From assembly GCF_907164915.1 (NCBI RefSeq), contig NW_025919456.1, positions 1 through 64,000 of the forward strand: a DNA stretch of 64,000 nucleotides. The letters are read 5' to 3'. The number at the start of each line of letters is the position of its first letter. Within the stretch, counting starts at the first letter, position 1. This document shows, piece after piece, positions 1-11,456 of this stretch. The translations under genes were made by a program, and so were the position numbers. This DNA is from Impatiens glandulifera (taxonomy: Eukaryota > Streptophyta > Magnoliopsida > Ericales > Balsaminaceae). The notes beneath the pieces are model-generated. The model was not told the DNA's origin and did not search any database. It saw nothing but the letters and a program-made list of their open reading frames with translations.

Positions 1-150
1 AGAGCCAATAACTGAATTATGATCCGGGGATGGACCTGACGGTGGAACATGAATCCATTTCGGCAATCTACTCAACAACAATCCTTCCCTCCATCCAACC
101 GCCGTCGCCGCCGCCGCCACCCCTGTCCCGCCAGACCCATTCTTCCCCAT
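1..150 (-). CDS. N-terminal fragment of an unrecognised protein (5' exon, runs off the window)
   Basis: The minus strand reads from an ATG at 150-148 to base 1 without a stop, giving 50 residues. It starts MGKNGSGGTGVAAAATAVGW, and after a short Leu-rich stretch carries the hydrophilic segment KWIHVPPSGPSPDHNSV. The coding stretch is clearly richer in G+C than its surroundings, as expected for plant exon sequence, and the DNA just upstream (151-260) is GAA/CTT-rich like a leader. No domain is recognisable in so short a piece. The ATG is chosen as the first Met in the frame; the rest of the gene lies left of the window. That it is a real exon is an inference from composition and the open frame. 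Confidence 0.55.
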   Translation of the reverse strand, partial: MGKNGSGGTGVAAAATAVGWREGLLLSRLPKWIHVPPSGPSPDHNSVIGS

Positions 151-3100
151 TGTTCTACCAATCCGACCCCCTAAGCTAGGGTTTACATGAAGAAGAAGAA
201 GAATTATAATAACCGCCTGAACAAAGAACATGTTTGTGAGAGATTTGGGTTTGGGAAAAGAGAACATGTCTTCTTGTTATGCAAAAAGACTGTTTTTTTA
301 GGGTATGAATTCTCACATGGAATGTTGTCATATTTATATACATATATATAAATGAATGTACATGTGTATGCATGGACAGGGAACTAGAAAAGGTTTAGGG
401 TTTGTTTGATTTACTTTATTCTGTTAAGTCATTATTAGGTCCAAATTACTTTTAACAATTTATTTCGCTTCATAATTAATTAATTGAATCAAACAGACTT
501 ATGACTTTTGGAGAGGGGATGCAAAGAGTTAGATAGAAGGGACGCAATTTTGAAGTTCAATGAATTAGGAGAAGAGACATAATTGAATTCATATGGGATG
601 CTAATATTTTTCTTGGAAACTTGTGCCTGTTTGGTATTTCAATATGTGAATAGTTTAGTTTATTTGAATTCAACAGTTTATTATTTAATTAACCCACTAG
701 AATAATAAGTTACAAGAGTTTGGTGTCTAAAATACTTAAGTCACGTGTTTAATTTGAGGTGACTATAACAGGTGGGTTAGTTTCTTAAATTCAAAAACAA
801 AAATTATTATTTAGTACACTTATAAATAATAATTAGGTATCGAATGAAACAATTAGAGTTGAAGTGGAATTGAATTTAAACGAAAATTTTATTAAATTTA
901 TTTTTAAAAAAATTAATTCAAATCAAATCCACTACAAAACAAATATACTTAAACACAATTTGATAATAACTCTAAATTCTTAAAAGATAGATTTTAATTG
1001 TAATAAATAGTTGAAACATGTTTAAATGTGAATCAAATTAATAATTTAACATGTTTAAGTCTTTGAATAGTAGTAATTTAATGTAAGAAGTTGAGGTTTA
1101 TGATTTGAATTTATTTGAATAAAATATGGATTTAATAAAACATACTTAGCTTGTATAGGTTTATAAATGATCATTAATGTAACTATCTTTAATGGGTATA
1201 AATGATGAGATATTTAATTGATCACACTTTAATTATAAACTTTAATTGTTTATAAATGATCGATCATCCCATGTGATGAAATCATGAGTTGAGAAATAAA
1301 GACTAAAAGACTCCAAATTAAGTAATAACCATGAAAGAGATTGATAGCATATATATATAGAATAATGTGTTTTGATGGGCAATAATAACCATTTTTTTAA
1401 GAAAGATAATTATTTTATATTTTTTCAATTAAATTAATTAACTTACAAATATAAATATGGTTACTCTTACTATATACTATTATTGTTGATAATTGTGGCT
1501 CAAGAATTTCCCAATTTAGCAAAGAATTAGTACATTTCAAGCTTGTATCTATTTTAGATAATTTAATATTGAGGGACATCAATTATAATATTGTGTTGTG
1601 TGACTTTATTATTAAGCTACAATGGACCACATGAACATAGTCCGATAAAATTTTATTTTTTTTTGGCTGGATTGCGATTCACTACAGGATTAGACGATGA
1701 CATGTACATAAATAAGGGATGCGTTATAACTGTGTAGTTTGTATAGTCGAGAGTCACTTATTCATTTGTTTTCAAAATTATCACGATTTTACTAATATAT
1801 AGAATTTGTTATAATATAATTTCACCTTAATTTATTGGGTAATAATTGGTATTATTGCCAGTTATGAAGGAGTTCGGAGTGGGATGCCTAGGTTAGCATG
1901 TTTGAAGAAAGCGATAACTTCATGGTGTGCTAGTGGATTATTTCATTACAACGAATTCATGAAATTTTAATAATGAAAGTCGACCTATCATGTATACTTT
2001 TTAAGAATATTTTGATATCATAATTTAATATGAGTTTTTATTATATATATTAATACATTTATACCACATATTATGAGTATTCATTAAATAATTATTAATC
2101 AAATATTAAAATACATTATATATATATATATATATATATATTTAAATATTATATTTTTTATTAATATATTAATAAATTTTTACTAAACAACACAACTTAT
2201 TTTTATAATATCAATTCGGTGAAATATTATTTAAACAATTCATCCCATTCCAAAGAGGGCATTTTTAGAGTTTTGATTTTCACCCATCTCTTTGTAAGAA
2301 AAAACTGTCTACAAGCTACATGATTTTACTATTTATAAATCAAAGCATAGAGCATTTATGATCAAACAACTTTTATAGTCAATTCAAAGCTAGGCTCATT
2401 TCTTGTCAAATAAGTTTATTCATTAATAAAGAACCATGAGTATAGTCTATTAATTAGTTATTGAATCGTAGTCATTTTGTTACTTTTCTATACAATAGTT
2501 ATAAGCTATTTCAATATTTTAGGGGGACGAATATTTGTAGGGCTAACCCACCCAGAAAAAAAAATTAAAGTACAAATGTGGTATTATCCACAATTTATTA
2601 AATTCTTAATTTAATACACTATTTTTTATCTAATTTAAAAAAAAAAACAATGTATTTAATTACTCTCATTTTATCTATAATTTTTTCGTAATTTTTTAAG
2701 TTCCCCTCAATGTTTTTCAAGCTAACCCCAACTTGATTCGTTCCGTACCTGATAACTTTGATCATATGCCTTTACCAAATGTGATATTATAAAACCAAAG
2801 TTACCAAATTTCAGAAAAACTTCTAATAACAATCCGAAAAACCTTAGACCAGTCAAATGTGTTTATGAGTCGTCCATAAACAACCATCCAATGTATTAAT
2901 TTTAATGAAAAAAAAGGTTTATTTTACATTTTACGTGGAAAATATTTTTGTTAAAAAAAACTAGTTTATTAAAAAAAATTAAAGTGAGAAAAAACTAATT
3001 TATAAATGCAAATAGGCATATAACTGGTCAATATTATTGTTTATAATCGCATGAGATGGTGATATTGTTTTAATTTATGAATTAATGTAACCAGATTTGA

Positions 3101-3602
3101 TAAATTAAATAAACAAATAACTGAAATTGAAATTGTAGCAAAAGTCAAATTTGTGCACTCTCTCGTGTAATCTCATACGTCATCATAAGATACTTATTAA
3201 AATTCATATATAAACATCTTAAACAATTATTAACAATTTCAAATAGAAACCAATGAAATTAGATATGTATAATATTATAATTAATAATTAAGGCAATTAA
3301 GGTTTAGACTATTTTGTATATATTATTTATTTTAAGTTTGGTTTACTAATATAGCCTTAGGTTCACCAAATTAATTATGAGAAAATATATTTTTAATTTG
3401 TTTATTATTTATGAAAAAAATTGATATTTTTTTTAATATACTTAAAAGTATATAAGTAAGTATTCTCAGTCATATATCTTCCTATTAACAAATTAAATTG
3501 TCACTAAAGACACTTAAAATTCATAAAAACTAATAAAATAATAATAACTTTAAAATATTACTAATAATTCCCTTCTCTATGAACAAGAAACAAAAACAAA
3601 CT
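151..3602. other. AT-rich intergenic DNA
   Basis: I see no gene here. The first few hundred bases are presumably promoter and leader of the minus-strand gene ending at 150. A TA microsatellite lies at 2116-2141. The stretch 2520-2740 (GGGCTAACCCACCC followed by A/T tracts) looks like old transposon debris but has no clear ends. Confidence 0.6.
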
Positions 3603-4088
3603 CTACAATATTCCATTAACCCTAAAATTAGCCCTAGGTGATTTCGGCATCTCTGAAATCCTCTTTCCTTCATAATCATAATAAATCGCTCCAGAAAATT
3701 CCGGCGGCTGACATTTCTCTCCCATCAATATCGCTTTCTGCCACAACCCTTCGCCGCCGTCCGCCGCCGCCGCCGACATCCCTTTCTCCACGTCGTCTCC
3801 TCCTTTTATATCGCTCTTGCGGCGGTTGTTATGGTGGTGATATATTAACGGCAAAGCCTTATCACCTATGCTCGAAATCAACTGCTTCGGAAAACGCAGC
3901 GGCGATCGCGGCGGTATCATCGGCTCGTCGGCCGATGGATTGAACGGCGGCGGCAGGGTTTTTGATTTCCTTGCATGTTTGGCGCAGAGAGTTAGTAGTA
4001 CTGAGATTGTTGCGAAGAAACCGATTGCTAAGGGAAATGAAACAAAATATTGTGATTTTTGCTGCAATAACTGAGATAGATAAACCAT
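3603..4088 (-). CDS. Small plant-specific single-pass membrane protein of unknown function
   Basis: This is one uninterrupted frame of 161 residues, with ATG at 4088-4086 and stop at 3605-3603. Residues about 15-37 form one hydrophobic segment (YFVSFPLAIGFFATISVLLT) followed by basic residues (KHARKSK), suggesting a signal-anchor or single membrane span. A Pro-rich stretch follows (LPPPFNPSADEPMIPPRSP). Residues about 114-143 carry LWQKAILMGEKCQPPEFSG and then a YYDYEGKRI segment. I recall this WQ-ILMG-KC-P-FSG-I-YD-G pattern as the conserved C-terminal block of a family of small uncharacterised plant proteins; I know no assigned function. The overlapping plus-strand frames at 3638-4074 are shadows. 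The gene stands alone in AT-rich DNA and its composition is typical of an exon. Confidence 0.85.
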   Translation of the reverse strand: MVYLSQLLQQKSQYFVSFPLAIGFFATISVLLTLCAKHARKSKTLPPPFNPSADEPMIPPRSPLRFPKQLISSIGDKALPLIYHHHNNRRKSDIKGGDDVEKGMSAAAADGGEGLWQKAILMGEKCQPPEFSGAIYYDYEGKRISEMPKSPRANFRVNGIL

Positions 4089-6536
4089 CTTAATGATATC
4101 AATGGAAGCTAGGGTTTAAATTCTTGATTATGTATATATATATATTATTTGTATATTTGACTTTTGACTTGATTTTTGGGTAGTGGTTGGATAGAGGATA
4201 TTAAATAAAGGGTTTGAATGAGTTTTTTTTTTTCTTTTGGCGTTTTATAAACTTTTTTTTTCATAATCTATTTTTTATTTTATATATAATATAAAAATCT
4301 TTATTTATTATAAATATATAAAAAAATTAACAATTTATATATTTTATAATTATTGATAGGTTCAATAGTCAAATTGAGTTATTGATTCATGCAAAGCGAA
4401 ATTTCATATATTTTTTTTTAAATCTTACCGTTTTGACTTATTATTTTTAAAGATATAAAAAAATAAAAAATAAAAAAATCATATCATTTATTTATTTACT
4501 GAATTTTAAAGAATTAAAAATTTTGACTATTAAATTTTAAAAAATATGTTATTAAAACCCTAATTTTGTTGAAATTACATTGATATTTTATTTATTTATT
4601 TATAATAAATTGAGTGCCATTAAAACAAAATTTGATTTGATTTTGAATTTAAAAGAAAATGACTGACAAATAAAAAGACTCAATTTAACAATTTTATCTT
4701 TATTCATATAAATATTAATATTGATCCTCTATTTTCATCTATACTATTTTTTTAATAATTAACTTTTGTATGTCTCTAACTTTGTTTGGTCATGATTTAT
4801 TTATATTGTACTAGTTTTACAAAAAAATGTTATTTTTTAGGTACACTTTTGTTGTTGTGATAGAGATGTATATTTTTAATAAAATGAAAATAAAAAAAAA
4901 TATCATTGTAAGAAAGGAAAAGGTCTTTATTTCATTATTTAAATCCCTTTTAATACTACCAAACACGATAAAGAAATGTAAATTTATTTTGAATATTACA
5001 TCACTAGAAATAAGAATATGTCAACTGTTTTATAAAGTAGGGGTAGTGGCATGAGACTTTGTCAACATTAAACAAATGTACGTAACATTTAAACTACTTT
5101 ATTTTATTAATAGCTCAATACATATTATGTTTTTTCTTGATTTTTTTTAGTAAAACTTGTTTATGGTATTTTATTTTTGAATAATTAAATTATTTTTATT
5201 TTTATTTTGTAGAATTTTAAACATTTAGAATATTTATTTTAAATTCCAACATCAAACAAGTTCTTGATTTTTTGAGCAAATATTTTGTCCCCATATTCTT
5301 CTATTTTCATTAGAAGTTTTCAATGGGTTTGACATGAAAATTTTTAATATATATATATATATATTTCTAAATAAATTATTGACATTTTTTTAAACTCAAA
5401 TTTAAATTAACAAAAAAAAAAGTATGAATCAATTCAAATTAATGATTAAATAATATATAATAACTAAATAAAAAGTGGGCCAGCCAGTGTTGACTAAGTG
5501 ATATTTACTTTTTTTTTATTATTAAATATTATTATTATTATTTAATTTTCAAAATAGAAATAAAATTAATAATTATACTTATGACTAGTTATAAACTTAT
5601 AATGTGAACTATATATATTCTTTCCCGGTAGCATTTATTCCTGCCATAAATTCTTCAACTTTGAAATCGATATATAACAACTCAGATTAGGAGATTATTT
5701 ATTTTTAAATGTTATATGTATTATGAAAAATAAAAAGTACTACAATTAAAATTCATCAAAAACCTAAAATTTAACTTAACACAAAAGTTTAATTTGATCT
5801 ATAATTTACATCAGCTCATTTGTTAGTTGCATCCCCAAGCATCAAACATAGTTTTTAATTGATATTTAAAATTATGAATAATTGATAATTTTATATTGAA
5901 TTTTGCTTTCATGACTCATTAAATTACATAATTTTGAAATACATACTTTATTATTTTTTAAAGTTAATGTTGTTAGTTAAATATATTTATCTTTTAATTT
6001 AAATATTTTGTTTTTTTAGTTTTTTAATTCATTTTCAATTAAGTTTTTTAATTTAATAATATTTTTTAAAAATTAATATAAACGTTTTTTTGTTATATAA
6101 TAAAATTATAAATATTTATTAATTACTTAAAATATATTAAAGTATCATAAATTATTTTAAAGTTTTATTTTTTCAAAATAATAAATTATTATTTTTGTCA
6201 TATTATTTTATACAAATTTAAACATGTACCATGACATTTTAAATAAACTATTTAAAAACAATATTAATATTTTAAGACCGTATTTCTATGTTATATTGAT
6301 ATTTTAATTGTATTAATTATTCTTATAAATATATATAAATAAATTCATAAAATATCATAAATAAGTCAATATTTATATATTTAATATTATATTTTGACCT
6401 ATTTTAAATAATTTATAACTATTTAATATATAATATTAGTATTTTTATAATTAATAATTGATGTGTTTCAAATGTATTTGATAGTAAGAAACAAAATCTG
6501 ATAATATAGACTTTAAGGAGTAATAATTGAAAAATG

Positions 6537-6605
<69 letters not shown>

Positions 6606-6791
6606 CCCTTCAAATTATCTTAATAAATACATCTTTATTTTAATCTTTATTTTAATCCCATAATCATTGTAAGTCTTAAAGTTGTTTATTGAAAATATGA
6701 TCAAATATATATATATAGTGTCGTACCTTTATATATTAAAAATATGATCAAATTAGATATATATGGTAAAACAAATCTCATTATTAGTGGG

Positions 6792-6824
<33 letters not shown>

Positions 6825-8021
6825 GTCTTACCTTTACATTTTTTAAGTATTTGAATTGTTTGTAATTAAATATGCAATGTTATATATTATTTTAATAAAA
6901 TTCTTTATTAATGATCTAGTTCATTTCAAAGGATGGGAATAAAATTATTTTTGGAATATTAGTATTTAAACTTAGGATCTTGGAAACAAGGTCTACAATT
7001 GATATTTTTAATACAAATCTTAGGGTTAAATTATACTAGAATTATATTAATTAGATGTCAAACACGGATTAAATTTATTAAATATGTCTAGCTAATATGA
7101 TAACAAATAAGGATGCTAGAGTTTTGGGGGAAAACCCTAGATAATTGGTTGCATGAACTCAAATCTTATTGCAACCTCATAAAATTAGTTAAATTTTATT
7201 TTAGCAATTTATAATTAATATATACATATTTTGGTGGAAACAGCTGCAATAAAGTTATATTAAGTTATAAGTTTAGTTTGAAGAATATATAAATAATTAA
7301 AGTATATATATTACCAAAATATTATTCCATCTAAACTAATATCACAATAAAATATTTAAAAAAACAATTTTTAATAAAAAAAAAAAATTGCTCAAACTTA
7401 TATATATACTTTTGGATATAGGTGTTTCCAAATTGGGTCATAACGATGGAAGGTCAAAATTTCTCTATTTTTACAACTTAAAATTCATGATCTATGAGTT
7501 ATTTACTTTTAAATTTGCCTATAAAAATTGATAAATTTGTATATGAAAATACCAACCTTTAATTTTGACACAATTCAATTAATTCTTTTAAAAAATGAAA
7601 TAAAAGAAAATACTAATTATTATCCTATGTGGTCAGCAAAAACAAAAGTAAAAGAATTAAGAAGAATAAAAAGACAGCATCATGATACATGTTTTAATGC
7701 CGTGCCGTAACGGCTACTCATATTTCTAATTATAATGTACTTTATCATTAAACTTGAAAACAAAATATAAATTGTACAATCAATATTAATTATTGGCCAC
7801 CCCCAAATTAACATAGGGCAAGTTTACATAACTTAATTTGCCAATTATGAACATCAATTTCTCAAAAGTATACAAATATTACTCACTTTCTTTTCTTTTA
7901 TATGAAAGAGCCGACAAAACAGATTATTCGAGATTCTTTCCTCACAAAAGTTTTTTAAATACAAGAAAAAAAAAATCTTACTCGGAATTACTTATTAATC
8001 ATGGTACAAAATGTTCATTGA
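4089..8021. other. AT-rich intergenic DNA with AT microsatellites
   Basis: No convincing gene. The right part is 3' flank of the CLE gene; the left part is promoter of the small membrane protein gene. TA/AT microsatellites occur at about 4134-4146, 5348-5364, 6538-6604 and 6792-6822. Short open frames here, such as 4827-5054 and 7528-7710, are AT-rich and featureless. Confidence 0.6.
6538..6604. repeat. AT dinucleotide microsatellite, about 65 bp
   Basis: An uninterrupted AT run of more than 30 units, read directly in the sequence. Confidence 0.95.
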
Positions 8022-8303
8022 TCAATGATGCAATGGGTTTGGACCGCTTGGCACGAGGTGCTTCTCTTGGCCATAGCTTGGATCTATCTCTATTTTGTGT
8101 GATTGCCTTCGCAAGTTATGATGGCCGCGATGATTTATGAAGGGGGCAAAATCAAACGTGCTTGCTAGAGCCTTTCGATGGAGAATTGAGGGTTTGGATA
8201 TTGTATTAAGATTTCGTAGATCATCATGAAATAATAGCGTGGAAAGTGAGATCAAAAGAATAATGGCGAGAAGGGAACGTAGAGGGAAGTTGAGAACGGG
8301 CAT
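8022..8303 (-). CDS. CLE-family peptide precursor with His at CLE position 1 (HLVPSGPNPLHH)
   Basis: An intronless 93-residue precursor. The start is placed at the internal Met (ATG 8303-8301) because a signal peptide begins there: MPVLNFPLRSLLAIILLISL. The same frame opens 33 codons further upstream at 8402, but that extension puts residues ahead of the secretion signal. The middle is variable and basic, and the last 12 residues are HLVPSGPNPLHH followed directly by TGA. Preceded by EIDPSYGQEK, this matches the CLE9-13 type of secreted 12-13-residue peptides, which bind leucine-rich-repeat receptor kinases and act in meristem, root and stomatal or xylem development. Those peptides normally start with Arg. 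Here the codon is CAC, one transition from CGC. The family call is firm; receptor and role are not readable. Confidence 0.92.
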   Translation of the reverse strand: MPVLNFPLRSLLAIILLISLSTLLFHDDLRNLNTISKPSILHRKALASTFDFAPFINHRGHHNLRRQSHKIEIDPSYGQEKHLVPSGPNPLHH

Positions 8304-10293
8304 GGCAATGAGGAAGGAAAGATAGAAAGACGAAACATGGAGAAGATAAGAGAGTTTTATGAATGTTTGACAGCTTGAAATTGAATAGGATTTATTGATC
8401 ATGAGTGATTATATGAAATATGTATAGATGTGAGAAAAGAGTGTTAATTTGCTTATTCGAGAGATGGAGATCAGATGGCGGTAGACCCTCTTCTCTTCCC
8501 AAAATGTTGCTTAGAAGGCAAGCCATGTATTATAAAGGGTTATTATATAAGCTAGATTGTCAAACCTTGAATTATATCAAAGCAAATTAATTAAATAAAC
8601 TAGCTAAGTAAAAGAAATGTGAACAATTTTGTAACATTAATATAAGTCTTTTTGAGAAATGATTTTTGTTACTATCATATCTTTATATACCCATGTCGAA
8701 TGAGATATCAAAAATCATGATCTAAATGAGGGAAAAAAGTGTTTTTTTCTTCACTTTTTACGTTTTTGGTTATATTTGAAAAATTATAATAATTTTGTTT
8801 ATTATTAATAAAATTAATTTAGTCTAATTAGTTAAATGTCATTAGTTCAATTTTTTATTTCAAGTGTAGCTAGACTGCCAGGAAAAAGGGTGGCCTTAGG
8901 CGGCAACTTATGTGGCCTCACCCAATGACCGATCCTAGTTAAACTCAGACACACAATATACAGAAAATGCGTTTTAAAAAAAATATATATATATAGTTGT
9001 CCGTCATTTAGCAAGCAAGAAAAATGATGGAAGTAAACAAGATCTAAAATGTACCTTGTGTGAAACCCGGCCAAAGAGAACATGGGACTAAACCCGACAT
9101 GTTTTTTACCCAATAACATCAAATCTATGTGGTAACAAACAGATAAATTCAATCTGTATTATCCAAATCATACTCAACCTAACCCGTTACCAACCCATAT
9201 TATTCATTAATATAGGTTGAGAATGGATAAGATAACCCAAACTATTATTTTTGAACAAGACTATATAGATTATGTTTTTAACCCATTTTTATTTTGATTA
9301 AGACTCGTTTAAAATATTTGATAGGCTTAACTAGTTTTTAATATAGTCTAGTGGAAGAGCCTAAATGAATAATCTTAATTGAAATATTTTGATCTGAAAG
9401 ATCTACCTTTCAAATTTTCAATGACATAACAAGTAAATAAAATTATTGAAAAAAAAGATACAAGTGTGTTCTATTTGAAGGATCGAGGTAAAATAAATAG
9501 TAATGGTGGTACGAAACCTAAAAATCAACCCTAATTTCTGTACGTACGTAGAAGGTAACTTGAGAAATGTCTAATCTTTTTACTTTTCTCTATCTTAATA
9601 AGTTTGACTAGACTTATATTAATTGAATTTATTAATCACTTTTTCCTCTCTTGGACAATGCATGGGGGATCCTTTTTGTAAAATATCTGTATATAAAGTC
9701 AACTTTTACATGTAACAATAATATCGAATGTAGCAATTTAATACAACTAAGTCGACCTATAAAGTCTACTATAACTTTATTATTATTTTACTCATACGTA
9801 CAATGCCTCTCTTAAATAAACTTTAACAAACTATTTATGCATCCCAATTGTTAACCTACTAACCTAGTGTTGGGTCACTTTTAATTAATTAATTACTCAT
9901 GCGGGCAGAGCAAAGGATTACATTTGTAAATTTCCTTTTATGAGAAGGCAAAACGTGTTAATATATATAGAACCCTCAACTTCCGTTTAGAAAACACATT
10001 CTAACAAGTGAACTTGTCAATAAAGATAATTGTAACACATTTTATCCGCTCAAATTAGAGTTCAAAAAGCTCTCAATGTATTGGTTTTAAAAAGAAAGAC
10101 GTCGCAAGAGTCCCCATCATAAACAAATTAATCACGATAGGCAAGCAAGTCGGTGGTTGTTGCAACATTTAGGATGAGACCATTTTAGAGGTCAAGCCTA
10201 TAATAAATATTACTTTTGTATCATAAGTAGATCTATATATACTTACTTTCACTCTACTTACTAAATATACTTAAGGTATATACTTAAGGTTGG

Positions 10294-10555
10294 GCCTTGT
10301 TCAGTGGTTTGGGTTATTGAAATAACCTAGAGGGAAAAAAATGATGTTGAGTGATGATTTTAAGGAGGTGAGAATATTTTGTTGGTAAATTTTTTTTAAG
10401 GGTATTAATATATATAAATAAAATAAAAAATAATAATTTAAAATAAAGAATATTTTAGTATTTTGATTATAATGAAATGATTGATTTTATGGATGAAAGA
10501 GAGTGATGTAATGTTTGATTTTTTTTGATTATTTGAAAAACCCAAAACGACCTTG
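10294..10555. mobile_element. MITE, probably PIF/Harbinger (Tourist) type, about 260 bp
   Basis: The left end reads GGCCTTGTTCAGTGGTTTGG and the right end, reverse-complemented, reads AAGGTCGTTTTGGGTTTTTC. The two ends match imperfectly over CCTTGTTC/AAGGTCGTT and then TTGGGTT. The interior is AT-rich and noncoding. The GGCCTTGTTCGGTTTGG type of end is shared with the clearer element at 14097-14256. No clean target duplication was found, so the ends are approximate. Confidence 0.5.
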
Positions 10556-11294
10556 ATATTAGTTTAGAAAAAAAAAAAAAAAAAAAAAAAACAAATATAT
10601 TCAATAAAAAATATATATATACAAATAAAAAACTACAAAAAGAAAAACCAATCAGTGGGCAGTGGGCACCATAGTCAAGAGAGATATGAAAAAACCTTCA
10701 AATTTTCTATTTGGAAAAATAAATAAAAAAGAAACTAAAATAAGTAGACCCAATTGGGCCCAATCAATAAGTAGAATATTGCCCATTAAGGGTCTTAGAA
10801 TCAGTTGGGCTTCAAAAGACTAGTAAATCGTTAACTTCTAAGAGTTTACAATAATATTACTTATAAAATTATTTATTTCATTTAAATTATTATTATTAAA
10901 TTATTTTTATATATATATATAACATCAAATATTTAATTCTCAATTAAATTAAATAAGAATAATTTTTAAAAATAATTAAAAAATAAATAACAATATCTAT
11001 CAAATATATTCAAACAAAAGAATAATACAAATATACTCCATAAAATAGTAAAATTATATAATAAAATTAATGACCTACCATTAAATTTGACATATATTAC
11101 AAATTGTTATACCCACCAAATTCTAATAAAAAAACATTTGATCACTAAATCTTGATATAAAAGATATAAACTATATTCAAATAACATAATTAATTTAAAT
11201 ATTTAATATACCTTCAAAATATATATTAATTAATATTATTTTATAATTTATTTTGTTAATTATTTATTTTTATAAATAACTTGAATATGAAAAA

Positions 11295-11333
<39 letters not shown>

Positions 11334-11340
<7 letters not shown>
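11334..11340 (+). promoter_or_regulatory. Probable TATA box of the YJU2B-type gene
   Basis: TATAAAG sits at the right edge of an AT microsatellite (about 11303-11337), 117 bases before the ATG at 11457. Position and sequence fit a core promoter; the start of transcription is not visible. Confidence 0.45.
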
Positions 11341-11342
<2 letters not shown>

Positions 11343-11456
11343 GAAAAGACCGACAATAGAAAACCCAGATAAAAGTTGGAACTTCATTGAAATCGCCATA
11401 GTTTCTTCTTGAGAGGTCGAAGGAGGAGGAAGGAGGCATTAGAATAGAGAAAGAAG

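Larger units (their letters stand above)
8304..11456. other. Intergenic: CLE promoter side, MITE remnants, YJU2B promoter side
   Basis: No gene seen. About 8860-9240 carries transposon-like pieces (GGCCTTAGGCGGC near 8890 and ACCTAACCCGTTACCAACCC near 9177) without clear ends. A MITE-like element lies at 10294-10555 and a run of about 24 A at 10568-10591. The last 150 bases hold the leader of the YJU2B-type gene. Confidence 0.55.
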
